A model generated the notes under the pieces. The model searched no databases, was not told the DNA's origin, and worked only from the letters and a program-made list of their open reading frames with translations. The position numbers and the translations under genes were made by a program. Below, piece by piece: positions 18,228-27,078 of a stretch of 63,854 nt of DNA (its first letter is position 1; each line of letters opens with the position of its first letter). This DNA is from Streptomonospora alba (GTDB lineage: Bacteria > Actinomycetota > Actinomycetes > Streptosporangiales > Streptosporangiaceae): contig NZ_JROO01000043.1 in the NCBI RefSeq assembly GCF_000826685.1, forward strand, positions 1-63,854, given 5' to 3'.

Positions 18228-19333
18228 GCGGAACCGAGGAGACCGGCGCACCCGCGGCGGGCACCGCGGCGCGGACCGGCCCGCCGGGCGCCGCCGCGGG
18301 CGAGGCCGCGCCGCAGCCGCCCAAGGAGCACGGCGCCGGCGACGGGCGCGCCGGCCGGCGCATCCGCCAGGTACGCGAGCTGGGCATCCTGCTCGCTCTG
18401 GCGCTGCTGGTGGCCGTGACCACGCTGGCCAATCCGGGGTTCCTCTCCGGGCAGAGCGTGCGCGACCTGCTGCTGGGCGCGACCCTGCTGACGATCCTGG
18501 CCGTGGGCCAGTCGATGGTGCTGATCACCCGCAACGTCGACCTGTCGGTGGGCTCGGTGATGGGCCTGTCGGCCTTCGCCGTGGGCGTCACGTTCGTGTC
18601 CTTGCCCGGACTGCCCACCCCGATCGTGATGGCGATCGGTGTGCTGGTGGGCACGCTCTGCGGCGTGGTCAACGGCGTGCTCGTGGCCGCCGCGCGCGTC
18701 CCCGCGCTGGTGGTGACCCTGGGCACGCTCTACATGTTCCGCGGGATCGACTACTGGTGGGCCGGGGGGCGGCAGATCAACGCCGCCGACATGCCCGACG
18801 GGTTCCTGGGGCTGGCCCGTATCACCCTGTTCGGTATCCCGCTGCCCGCGGTGGTCGCCCTGGCGGTGGTGCTCGCGGCCGGCTGGTACCTGCGCAACTA
18901 CCGCAGCGGACGCGAACTGTACGCCGTGGGCTCGGAGCCTGCCGCGGCGCGCCTGGTCGGCATCCCGGTGGACCGCCGGGTGTTCGCGCCGTTCGTGATC
19001 AACGGGTCGCTGGCGGGCCTGGCCGGCGTCCTCTACGCGGCGCGGTTCGGCACCCTGGACGCGACGGTGGGCACCGGCCTGGAGCTGGAGGTCGTGGCGG
19101 CCGCCGTGGTCGGCGGTGTGGCGATCTTCGGCGGCAGCGGCACCGTCTACGGCGCGGCGCTGGGCGCACTGCTGCTGTCGACCATCGACGCCGCGCTGCC
19201 GATGCTGCAGGTCGGCTCGTTCTGGCAGCAGGCCGTGGTCGGCCTGCTGATCCTCGTCTCGATCGGACTGGACCGGCTGCTGGCGGTGCGCGCCGCCCGC
19301 CGCCTGAGAGGAGGTGGTTCCCGTGGGGCCTGA
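18224..19333 (+). CDS. rhaP: Rhamnose ABC importer permease 1
   Basis: A 369-residue membrane permease of the ribose/rhamnose (BPD_transp_2) type. The first 50 residues are a low-complexity Ala/Gly/Pro tail, then about ten hydrophobic segments. The family motif [13 protein letters not shown] (about 106-118) and the GxxxxxGxxxA-rich C-terminal segments ([20 protein letters not shown]) are present. The GTG start overlaps the ATPase stop; it is co-transcribed with its partner permease, overlapping it by 11 bases. Confidence 0.88.
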   Translation: MSGTEETGAPAAGTAARTGPPGAAAGEAAPQPPKEHGAGDGRAGRRIRQVRELGILLALALLVAVTTLANPGFLSGQSVRDLLLGATLLTILAVGQSMVLITRNVDLSVGSVMGLSAFAVGVTFVSLPGLPTPIVMAIGVLVGTLCGVVNGVLVAAARVPALVVTLGTLYMFRGIDYWWAGGRQINAADMPDGFLGLARITLFGIPLPAVVALAVVLAAGWYLRNYRSGRELYAVGSEPAAARLVGIPVDRRVFAPFVINGSLAGLAGVLYAARFGTLDATVGTGLELEVVAAAVVGGVAIFGGSGTVYGAALGALLLSTIDAALPMLQVGSFWQQAVVGLLILVSIGLDRLLAVRAARRLRGGGSRGA

Positions 19334-20396
19334 GGTCGACGACCCGACCACGAGCGCCGCTGCGGCTCCGCCGGAGCGGCCCGCGCCCACGGCCCGAGTC
19401 GGCGCCGTAGGCTCCGCCGGCTCGGCGCTGCGATCGCTGCTGCGTACACGAGAGGCGTCGATCGTCGGCGTCCTGGTGGCGTCGGTGCTGGGCGCCTCGC
19501 TGATGGTCGACGGGTTCGCCACCGGCCGCAACGCCGGGTTCCTGATCCTGGACGTCACCGCCATCGCGCTGATCGCGCTGCCGATGACCCTGGTCATCAT
19601 CACCGGCGAGATCGACCTGAGCGTGGCGAGCACACTCGGGCTGACCAGCGCGGTCATGGGCCAGCTGTGGGTCGCGGGCCTGCCGCTGGAAGCGATCGTG
19701 CCGCTGTGCGTGCTGCTGGGATCCGCGTTGGGCGCGCTCAACGGGCTGCTGGTGACCGTGGCCGGGCTGCCGTCGCTCGCGGTGACGATCGGGTCCATGG
19801 CGATGTACCGGGGACTGGCCTATGTGGTGCTGGGCGACCGTGCCGTCGCCGACTTCCCCTTCTCCTGGACCGGCGGTGCCACCGCGCGGCTGCCCGGAAC
19901 CGACGTCCCCTGGATCGCGCTGCTGATCGCGGTACTGGCGGTGGTCTTCGGGATCCTGCTGCACGCCACCCCGGTCGGCCGATCGCTGTATGCCATCGGC
20001 AGCAACGACGAGGCGACCCGGTTCTCCGGTATCTCGGTGCGCTGGACCAAGCTGTGGCTGTTCGTGGTCTCGGGCACGGTCGCGGCGGGTGCCGGCGTGT
20101 TCTGGACCCTGCAGTACGGCAGCGCACGCGCCGACAACGCGTTCGGGCTGGAGCTGTCGGTGGTGGCCGCGGTGCTGCTGGGCGGTGTGTCGATCTTCGG
20201 CGGCCGGGGCGCGCTGGTCGGCGTGCTGGCCGGCGTGCTGCTGCTGGGCACCATCCGCAACGCCCTCATGCTGGCCGACGTCTCCTCCGACGTGCTCGAC
20301 ATCGTCACCGGCCTGCTGCTGGTGGTCTCGGTGGTGCTGCCCACCACCCTGGCCCGCGTGCGCGAGCGCCGCCCCCGGCCGGCGCCGCCCTCCTAG
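19323..20396 (+). CDS. rhaQ: Rhamnose ABC importer permease 2
   Basis: A 357-residue BPD_transp_2-type permease, about ten transmembrane segments, with GEIDLSVASTLGLTSAVM as the family motif and AVLLGGVSIFGGRGALVG near the C-terminus. It pairs with the preceding permease to form the heterodimeric channel. GTG 19323 follows a strong AGGAGGT site located inside the preceding coding sequence. Confidence 0.88.
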   Translation: MGPEVDDPTTSAAAAPPERPAPTARVGAVGSAGSALRSLLRTREASIVGVLVASVLGASLMVDGFATGRNAGFLILDVTAIALIALPMTLVIITGEIDLSVASTLGLTSAVMGQLWVAGLPLEAIVPLCVLLGSALGALNGLLVTVAGLPSLAVTIGSMAMYRGLAYVVLGDRAVADFPFSWTGGATARLPGTDVPWIALLIAVLAVVFGILLHATPVGRSLYAIGSNDEATRFSGISVRWTKLWLFVVSGTVAAGAGVFWTLQYGSARADNAFGLELSVVAAVLLGGVSIFGGRGALVGVLAGVLLLGTIRNALMLADVSSDVLDIVTGLLLVVSVVLPTTLARVRERRPRPAPPS

Positions 20397-20457
20397 GGGC
20401 CGTCCCCAACGGCCCCGGCCCATCCGCTCCCCCGCGCAGAAGGAAAGTGAACCCATC

Positions 20458-21531
20458 ATGAGACAGCGCATCCGCTACGGCGTCACCGCCGCGGCCCTGG
20501 CCGGCGTCATGCTGGCGGCCTCGGCCTGCGGCGGCACCACCCGCGGCGAGGACGACGGCTCCGGAGGCGGCTCGGGCGGCTCCGGCGAAGCCGACCCCGA
20601 CGCCGAGATCCCCGAGGACCTGGCGATCAGCTTCCTGCCCAAGCAGCTGAACAACCCCTACTTCACCGTCGCCGACAACGGCGGCAAGGAGGCCGTCGAT
20701 GAGCTGGGCGGGGAGTTCAAGGAGGTCGGCCCCTCCGAGGCGAACGCCTCTTCCCAGGTCAGCTACATCAACACGCTAAGCCAACAGGGCAGCGACGTCA
20801 TCGCGACGGCCGCCAACGACCCCAACGCGGTCTGCGGCGCGCTGAACCAGGCCCGCCAGGCGGGCAGCGTCGTGGTCACCTTCGACTCCGACGCCGATCC
20901 GAAGTGCCGCGACCTGTTCATCAACCAGGCGACGTCGGAGGACCTCGCCACGGTCCAGGTCGAGATGATCGCCGAGCAGATCGGCGGCGAGGGCGAGATC
21001 GCCTTCCTCTCGGCCACGCCCAACGCCACCAACCAGAACGCGTGGCTGAAGCTGATGGAGGAGGAACTGGCCACGGACGAGTACTCCGACATCGAGGTCG
21101 TCGACACCGTCTACGGCAACGACGACGACCAGAAGTCCTTCAACGAGATGCAGGGCCTGCTGCAGACCCACCCCGACCTGGCGGGCGTCGTCTCCCCCAC
21201 CACCGTGGGTCTGGCCGCGGCCGCGCGGTACCTGGGCTCCTCCGACTACAAGGGCGAGGTGGCGCTGACCGGCCTGGGCACGCCCAACCAGATGCGGGAG
21301 TACGTCAAGAACGACACCGTCGAGGAGTTCGCGCTGTGGGACCCGGCCGACCTGGGCTACCTCGCCGCCTACGCCGGCGCCTCGCAGGCGGCGGGCCGCA
21401 TCACCGGTGAGAAGGGCCAGACCTTCGAGGCCGGGCGGCTCGGCGAGTACGAAATCGGCGCCGACGGCGAGATCGTGCTCGGCCCGCCCACGGTGTTCAA
21501 CAAGGACAACATCGACGACTACGACTTCTGA
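20458..21531 (+). CDS. rhaS: Rhamnose-binding lipoprotein of the ABC importer
   Basis: A 357-residue extracellular sugar-binding protein. It has a lipoprotein signal peptide with lipobox LAASAC (Cys at about 23), a Gly/Ser/acidic linker, then a periplasmic-binding-protein fold (ISFLPKQLNNPYF at about 59; VVVTFDSDAD; SPTTVGLAAAARYL). It delivers sugar to the upstream permeases. The ATG is preceded by AAGGAAAG. Substrate assignment rests on the operon, which encodes all rhamnose catabolic steps. Confidence 0.9.
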   Translation: MRQRIRYGVTAAALAGVMLAASACGGTTRGEDDGSGGGSGGSGEADPDAEIPEDLAISFLPKQLNNPYFTVADNGGKEAVDELGGEFKEVGPSEANASSQVSYINTLSQQGSDVIATAANDPNAVCGALNQARQAGSVVVTFDSDADPKCRDLFINQATSEDLATVQVEMIAEQIGGEGEIAFLSATPNATNQNAWLKLMEEELATDEYSDIEVVDTVYGNDDDQKSFNEMQGLLQTHPDLAGVVSPTTVGLAAAARYLGSSDYKGEVALTGLGTPNQMREYVKNDTVEEFALWDPADLGYLAAYAGASQAAGRITGEKGQTFEAGRLGEYEIGADGEIVLGPPTVFNKDNIDDYDF

Positions 21532-21619
21532 CCGGCCCGGAGCCGGGGCCGTGCGCGGGGGCGCCGCCTTCTGCCGTGCGCGGCTCCGGCCGGGGCCCGC
21601 GATCCGAGGGAGGACGGCG

Positions 21620-21937
21620 ATGCAGCGGGTCTGCTTCCTGCTCAAGGTCAAGCCCGACCGCCTCGAGGAGTACCGGCGGCGCCACGCCGAGGTGTGGCCG
21701 GAGATGAAGGCCGCGCTCAGCGAGGCGGGCTGGCACAACTACTCGATCTTCTGCCGCGACGACGGGCTGCTCGTGGGCTACGTGGAGACCGAGGACTTCG
21801 CGGCCGCCCAGCAGGCGATGGCCGCCACCGAGGTCAACGCACGCTGGCAGGCGGAGATGGCCCCGTTCTTCGAAGGCCTCGACGGCCGCCCGGACGAGGG
21901 GATGGTGCCGTTGACGGAGGTGTTCCACCTGGACTGA
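21620..21937 (+). CDS. rhaM: L-rhamnose mutarotase
   Basis: A 105-residue RhaM-family protein that interconverts alpha and beta anomers of L-rhamnose so that the isomerase receives its preferred form. The family core VKPDRLEEYRRRHAEVWPEM contains the catalytic His; YSIFCRDDGLLVGYVE and the C-terminal PLTEVFHLD also match. AGGGAGGA precedes ATG 21620. It sits between the binding protein and the isomerase gene. Confidence 0.95.
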   Translation: MQRVCFLLKVKPDRLEEYRRRHAEVWPEMKAALSEAGWHNYSIFCRDDGLLVGYVETEDFAAAQQAMAATEVNARWQAEMAPFFEGLDGRPDEGMVPLTEVFHLD

Positions 21938-22030
21938 CCGACGCCGCTCCGCCCCCGCATCCTCCCTGGCGCCGCCGGACGTTCCCGCTCATCGCCTGCT
22001 CTTCGGGACAGCGGAACGATCGACCGGAAC

Positions 22031-22044
22031 TTGAATCGTTACAA
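22031..22044. promoter_or_regulatory. LacI-type operator in front of rhaI
   Basis: TTGAATCGTTACAA is a near-perfect palindrome that differs from TTGAAACGTTTCAA at two positions. It is 20 bases upstream of the rhaI ATG, so it could repress a separate rhaI promoter from the same LacI regulator. Confidence 0.55.
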
Positions 22045-22064
22045 CCCCCAAGGAGCCCTCCGAC

Positions 22065-23231
22065 ATGACCGACAACAGCGTCGTCAAGGCCGCGCTGCGC
22101 AAGCAGGCCATCGAGCTTCCGTCCTGGGCGTTCGCCAACAGCGGCACCCGCTTCAAGGTCTTCGGCCAGCCCGGTGTTCCGCGCACGCCCCACGAGAAGA
22201 TCGCCGACGCCGCGCAGGTGCACCGCTACACCGGCGTCGCCCCCAGCGTGGCCCTGCACATCCCCTGGGACACCGTCGACGACTACGGCGAGCTGGCCGC
22301 CTACGCCCGCGAGCAGGGCGTGCGCATCGGCACCATCAACTCCAACGTCTTCCAGGACGACGACTTCAAGCTGGGCAGCGTCGCCAACCCCGATCCGGCG
22401 ATCCGCGCCAAGGCCTTGGATCACCTGCTGGCCTGCGTCGACGTCATGGACGCCACAGGCTCGGCCGACCTGAAGCTGTGGTTCGCCGACGGCACCAACT
22501 ACCCGGGCCAGGACGACGTGCGGGTCCGCCAGGACCGGCTGGCCGAGGCGCTTGAGGCCGTGCGCGACCGGCTGAGCCCCGACCAGCGGATGCTGCTGGA
22601 GTACAAGCTCTTCGAACCGGCCTTCTACACCACCGACGTGCCCGACTGGGGCACCGCCTACGCCCACTGCCTCAAGCTCGGCGACCGGGCCCAGGTCGTG
22701 GTGGACACCGGCCACCACGCGCCCAGCACCAACATCGAGTTCATCGTCGCCTTCCTGCTGCGCGAGCACAAGCTCGGCGGCTTCGACTTCAACTCCCGCT
22801 TCTACGCCGACGACGACCTGATGGTGGGCGCGGCCGATCCCTTCCAGCTGTTCCGCATCATGTACGAGGTGGTGCGCGGGGGCGGGTTCGAGCCGGAGGA
22901 AGGCATCGCCTTCATGCTCGACCAGTGCCACAACATCGAGCCCAAGATCCCCGGCCAGATCCGCTCGGTGCTCAACGTCCAGGAGGCCACCGCCAAGGCG
23001 CTGCTGGTCGACGCCGAGGCGCTGTCCGCCGCACAGCGCGCGGGCGACGTGCTTGGCGCCAACGCGGTGCTGATGGACGCCTACAACACCGACGTGCGCC
23101 CCCTGCTGGCCGAACTGCGCGCCGAGGAAGGGCTGGACCCCGACCCCATGGCCGCGTTCGCCCGCTCGGGCTACATGGAGGCGATCGCCGCCGAGCGCGT
23201 CGGCGGCCAGCAGGCCGGATGGGGGGCCTGA
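22065..23231 (+). CDS. rhaI: L-rhamnose isomerase
   Basis: A 388-residue TIM-barrel aldose-ketose isomerase converting L-rhamnose to L-rhamnulose. Metal-site segments are visible: LLEYKLFEPAFY (about 180), VVDTGHHAP and FDFNSRFYADDDL. It resembles the RhaI type of Pseudomonas and actinomycetes rather than the enteric RhaA. CAAGGAG precedes the ATG. The next gene begins two bases after its stop, implying coupled translation. Confidence 0.93.
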   Translation: MTDNSVVKAALRKQAIELPSWAFANSGTRFKVFGQPGVPRTPHEKIADAAQVHRYTGVAPSVALHIPWDTVDDYGELAAYAREQGVRIGTINSNVFQDDDFKLGSVANPDPAIRAKALDHLLACVDVMDATGSADLKLWFADGTNYPGQDDVRVRQDRLAEALEAVRDRLSPDQRMLLEYKLFEPAFYTTDVPDWGTAYAHCLKLGDRAQVVVDTGHHAPSTNIEFIVAFLLREHKLGGFDFNSRFYADDDLMVGAADPFQLFRIMYEVVRGGGFEPEEGIAFMLDQCHNIEPKIPGQIRSVLNVQEATAKALLVDAEALSAAQRAGDVLGANAVLMDAYNTDVRPLLAELRAEEGLDPDPMAAFARSGYMEAIAAERVGGQQAGWGA

Positions 23232-23233
23232 GC

Positions 23234-24688
23234 ATGGCGATCGCAGTGAGCACCGCCCGCCGCCGGCTGGCCGCGGCCGGCCTGGCCGCGCTCGTCCCCC
23301 TCACCGCCGTCGGTGCCGCCACCGCGCCCGCCGCCGCCGACACCGGGGCTTCCGGCGCCCCCGGCGCCGAACTGGTGCGCGACAGCGTGCTCGACGAGCA
23401 GGGCCTGTACTTCGTCTCCTACGACGGAATCGTCAACAACAACTCCTTCCAGCAGGAGGGCATCCTCACCCACGACCGCTACCAGTACGCCGCCTGGTAC
23501 ACCGCCGACCGCACCGCGGTGGTCGCCCGCCGCCCGGCCGGGACCCCCGCCGCCTGGCAGACGGTCGAGCTGCCGCACAAGCTCAGCGTCGACGACTCCC
23601 ACAACGTCATCGCGATGGGCGTCTCGGCCGAGGACGGACGGCTGCACATCGCGATGGACACGCACAACTCGACCGTGTACTACCTGCGCTCGCAGGCCGG
23701 TCTGGCCGACGGGCGCGGCGCCTGGAAGGCCGAGGCCTTCGGCGAGGTCCAGCGCAGCCTGGAGGGGATGGATCCGGGCGGCGTCACCTACCCCCGGTTC
23801 GTGCCCACCCCCGACGGCGGGCTGCAGCTGACCTACCGCACCGGCGGGTCGGGCGACGGCGTGCTGGAGCTGGCCGAGTACACCGGCACGGACTGGCGAA
23901 GTGTGGGCGCGTGGTCCTCGGCCGAGGGCGACTACAGCGCCAACGGCGCCACGAGCACCACCCGGAACATGTACCTGCACGGGATCGGCTACGACGCCGA
24001 CGGACGGCTGCACGCCTCCTTCACCTGGCGCGAGACCGCCGCCGGCGGCGACCTCCTGTGCGACCCGGGCGGCCTGGCCAACCACGACACCGGCTACGTC
24101 TACAGCGACGACCGGGGCCGCACCTGGCGCACCGACGACGGCGGTCTCGCCGCCGAAACCGGCACCGGCAACCGCGTCTCGGTCGACACCCCCGGCCACG
24201 TCGTCGACCCCCTGGACGTCGACCACGCGCTGATGAACCAGGAGTCCCAGGCCGTGGACTCGGCGGGCGACCCCCACGTCATGGTCAGCTACGTGCCCGG
24301 GCGCTTCACCCAGTGCGTCACCGACTTCATCGGCCAGCGCGAGCAGTGGGCGCGCCCGTTCCACATCTTCCGCGACGATTCCGGCGCATGGCACAAGACC
24401 GAGCTGCCCGAGCGGGTGGGCGCCTTCGGCCGCTCCCGCCTGGTGCTGGGGGCCGACGACGACGCCTACGTCGTGATGCCCGGCGGCAAGATCCTGGCCG
24501 CCACGGCCGCCTCCGACTACAGCGACTGGCGCACCGTCTACGACGGCTCCGCGATCGACGCCTTCGGAGAGGTCCTGGTCGACGACTCGCGCCTGGTCTC
24601 CGACGGCCGGCTGTCGGTCTTCTACCAGGAGCCGAGCACCGGCGAGGCGCCCTCGCCCGTCCACGTGGCCGACTTCGCGATCAACTGA
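23234..24688 (+). CDS. Secreted BNR-4 beta-propeller protein, likely rhamnose-releasing glycosidase or lyase
   Basis: A 484-residue exported protein. A signal peptide runs to about residue 35 (AAPAAA followed by D). The mature part has the repeat pattern of a BNR_4 seven-bladed propeller: FVSYDGIVNNNSFQQEGIL, SVDDSHNVIAMGVSAEDGRL, TYPRFVPTPDGGLQL, YSDDRGRTWRTDDGG and a catalytic-looking HNSTVYYLRS. Propellers of this type include enzymes that cleave rhamnose linked to glucuronic acid (GH145 and PL42 families). Its position between rhaI and rhaEW supports release of L-rhamnose outside the cell from plant or microbial polysaccharide. Whether it hydrolyses or eliminates cannot be told from sequence. 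Confidence 0.75.
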   Translation: MAIAVSTARRRLAAAGLAALVPLTAVGAATAPAAADTGASGAPGAELVRDSVLDEQGLYFVSYDGIVNNNSFQQEGILTHDRYQYAAWYTADRTAVVARRPAGTPAAWQTVELPHKLSVDDSHNVIAMGVSAEDGRLHIAMDTHNSTVYYLRSQAGLADGRGAWKAEAFGEVQRSLEGMDPGGVTYPRFVPTPDGGLQLTYRTGGSGDGVLELAEYTGTDWRSVGAWSSAEGDYSANGATSTTRNMYLHGIGYDADGRLHASFTWRETAAGGDLLCDPGGLANHDTGYVYSDDRGRTWRTDDGGLAAETGTGNRVSVDTPGHVVDPLDVDHALMNQESQAVDSAGDPHVMVSYVPGRFTQCVTDFIGQREQWARPFHIFRDDSGAWHKTELPERVGAFGRSRLVLGADDDAYVVMPGGKILAATAASDYSDWRTVYDGSAIDAFGEVLVDDSRLVSDGRLSVFYQEPSTGEAPSPVHVADFAIN

Positions 24689-24725
24689 GCCGAGCCGAGC
24701 ACATCAGCGAACTTCAGGGGACGAC

Positions 24726-26780
24726 ATGACTGAGCAGACGACCCACGCACAGGTCGCGGCGCTGCTGGAGCGCTCGCACCGGCTGGGCTCCGATCCGCGC
24801 AACACCAACTACGCCGGCGGCAACGCCTCCGCCAAGGGCACCGCCACCGATCCGGTCACCGGCGAGGGCACCGAGCTGATGTGGGTCAAAGGCTCCGGCG
24901 GCGACCTGGGCACGCTCACCGAGGCGGGACTGTCGGTGCTGCGGCTGGACCGGCTGCGCGCCCTGCCCGGGGTCTATCCGGGCGTCGAGCGCGAGGACGA
25001 GATGGTCGCCGCGTTCGACTACTGCGCCCACGGCAAGGGCGGTGCAGCGCCCTCCATCGACACCGCCATGCACGGCCTGGTCGAGGCCGCCCACGTCGAC
25101 CACCTGCACCCCGACTCCGGTATCGCGCTGGCCTGCGCGGCCGACGGCCCGAAGCTGACCGCCGAGTGCTTCGGCGAGAAGGTGGCGTGGGTGCCCTGGC
25201 GGCGCCCCGGTTTCCAGCTGGGCCTGGACATCGCGGCGATCAAGCGCGACAACCCGCAGGCCATCGGGGTGGTCCTGGGCGGGCACGGCATCACCGCCTG
25301 GGGCGAGACCTCCGAGGAGTGCGAGGCCAACTCGCTGGAGATCATCCGCACCGCCGAGCGCTTCATCGCCGAGCGCGGCGCGGACCGCCCCCACCCCTTC
25401 GGATCCGTGGTCCAGGGCCGCGAGCCCCTGCCGGAGGCCCAGCGCCGTGAACGCGCCGCGGCGTTGCTGCCGGCGGTGCGCGGGCTGGCCTCCACCGACC
25501 GGCCGCAGGTGGGCCACTACACCGACAGCGATGCGGTGCTGGACTTCGTCTCCCGCTCCGAGCTGGAGCGGCTGGCGGGGCTGGGCACCTCGTGCCCGGA
25601 CCACTTCCTGCGCACCAAGGTGCGGCCGCTGGTGCTCGACGTCGCCGCCGACGCGCCGATCGAGGAAGCGCTGGAGCGGCTGCACGAGCTGCACGCCGCC
25701 TACCGGGAGGAGTACCGGGCCTACTACGAGCGCCACGCCGGGGCGGACTCCCCGCCCATGCGCGGCGCCGACCCCGCGATCGTGCTGGTACCGGGCGTGG
25801 GCATGTTCTCCTTCGGCGCCGACAAGCAGACGGCGCGGGTGGCCGGCGAGTTCTACGTCAACGCCATCAACGTGATGCGCGGAGCGGAGACCGTCTCCGC
25901 CTACTCCCCCATCCCCGAGTCGGAGAAGTTCCGCATCGAGTACTGGGAGCTGGAGGAGGCCAAACTGCGCCGCAAGCCGGCGCCCAAGCCGCTGGCGACC
26001 CGGATCGCACTGGTGACCGGCGGCGGTTCGGGCATCGGCCGGGCCACGGCCCGCCGCCTGGCCGCCGAGGGCGCCTGCGTGGTGGTCGCCGACCGCGACT
26101 CCGACGCCGTGGCGGAGGTGGCCGACGAACTGGGCGGCGCCGACACCGCGGTACCGGTGACCGTCGACGTCACCGATCCCGAGCAGATCGCGGCGGCGCT
26201 GCGGGAGGGCGTGCTCGCCTTCGGCGGGGTGGACCTGGTGGTCAACAACGCGGGGCTGTCGATCTCCAAGCCGCTGCTGGAGACCACCGAGGAGGACTGG
26301 GACCTCCAGCACCGGGTGATGGCGCGCGGGTCCTTCCTGGTGGCGCGGGAGGCCGCGCGGGTGCTCACCCGCCAGGCCATGGGCGGCGACATCGTCTACA
26401 TCTGCAGCAAGAACGGGGTGTTCGCGGGCCCCAACAACGTCGCCTACGGGGCGGCCAAGGCAGACCAGGCCCACCAGGTGCGGCTGCTGGCCGCCGAACT
26501 GGGCGGGGAGGGCATCCGCGTCAACGGCGTCAACCCCGACGGGGTGGTGCGCGGCTCGGGCATCTTCGCCGGGGGCTGGGGCGCCCAGCGTGCCGCCGTC
26601 TACGGCGTGCCCGAGGAGGAGCTGGGCGCCTTCTACGCCCAGCGCACCCTGCTCAAGCGGGAGGTGCTGCCCGAGAACGTGGCCAACGCGGTCTACGCGC
26701 TGACCTGCGGGGAGCTCAGCCACACCACGGGCCTGCACGTCCCCGTCGACGCAGGCGTGGCCGCGGCCTTCCTGCGCTGA
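24726..26780 (+). CDS. rhaEW: Bifunctional rhamnulose-1-phosphate aldolase / lactaldehyde dehydrogenase
   Basis: A 684-residue fusion. The N-terminal class II aldolase domain (about 1-400) carries HVDHLHPDSG and GGHGITAWG with the zinc histidines. The C-terminal short-chain dehydrogenase domain (about 425-684) has the TGGGSGIGRATA NAD motif, VVNNAGLS and YGAAKADQ. The family splits L-rhamnulose-1-phosphate to dihydroxyacetone phosphate and L-lactaldehyde and oxidises the lactaldehyde. AACTTCAGGGG precedes the ATG. It is followed by a strong hairpin, so rhaB may be partly separated. Confidence 0.93.
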   Translation: MTEQTTHAQVAALLERSHRLGSDPRNTNYAGGNASAKGTATDPVTGEGTELMWVKGSGGDLGTLTEAGLSVLRLDRLRALPGVYPGVEREDEMVAAFDYCAHGKGGAAPSIDTAMHGLVEAAHVDHLHPDSGIALACAADGPKLTAECFGEKVAWVPWRRPGFQLGLDIAAIKRDNPQAIGVVLGGHGITAWGETSEECEANSLEIIRTAERFIAERGADRPHPFGSVVQGREPLPEAQRRERAAALLPAVRGLASTDRPQVGHYTDSDAVLDFVSRSELERLAGLGTSCPDHFLRTKVRPLVLDVAADAPIEEALERLHELHAAYREEYRAYYERHAGADSPPMRGADPAIVLVPGVGMFSFGADKQTARVAGEFYVNAINVMRGAETVSAYSPIPESEKFRIEYWELEEAKLRRKPAPKPLATRIALVTGGGSGIGRATARRLAAEGACVVVADRDSDAVAEVADELGGADTAVPVTVDVTDPEQIAAALREGVLAFGGVDLVVNNAGLSISKPLLETTEEDWDLQHRVMARGSFLVAREAARVLTRQAMGGDIVYICSKNGVFAGPNNVAYGAAKADQAHQVRLLAAELGGEGIRVNGVNPDGVVRGSGIFAGGWGAQRAAVYGVPEEELGAFYAQRTLLKREVLPENVANAVYALTCGELSHTTGLHVPVDAGVAAAFLR

Positions 26781-26816
26781 GGCGCGCGGGCGGGGCGGGC
26801 TCACCGGGACCGCGGT

Positions 26817-26845
26817 CCGGCCGCCGCGCCGACCGCGGCGGCCGG
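26817..26845. terminator. GC-rich hairpin between rhaEW and rhaB
   Basis: CCGGCCGCCGCG (26817-26828) pairs with CGCGGCGGCCGG (26834-26845) across a five-base loop. It is a strong terminator or attenuator 36 bases past the rhaEW stop. The remaining 230 bases before rhaB show no further LacI-type operator. Confidence 0.6.
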
Positions 26846-27078
26846 AGTCCGGGCGCGCCGAGCGCCCGCTCCGCAGACGCCGCGGGGCGGGTGAGGTTCG
26901 CGGGGAACCCCCTGATTCCCGTCAACCCTGCGCGCGACCGCCCCGGCCACCCCGGTCGCCGGTCTGTGGACCACGCCCGCCCCTCCCGCTCTCCACCGGC
27001 CGAATCCCGCCCTCGTCTGTACCGCCCGTCACCGACCGCCCCGCGGCCCGCCGGCCGCTCCACCCGGAAAGGCCTGCC

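Noticed and set aside
17927-19798. Long minus-strand open frame opposite the rhamnose importer
   Set aside because: It overlaps the permease genes with perfect family motifs on the plus strand; composition (Gln/His/Arg/Gly-rich) is that of an antisense artefact.
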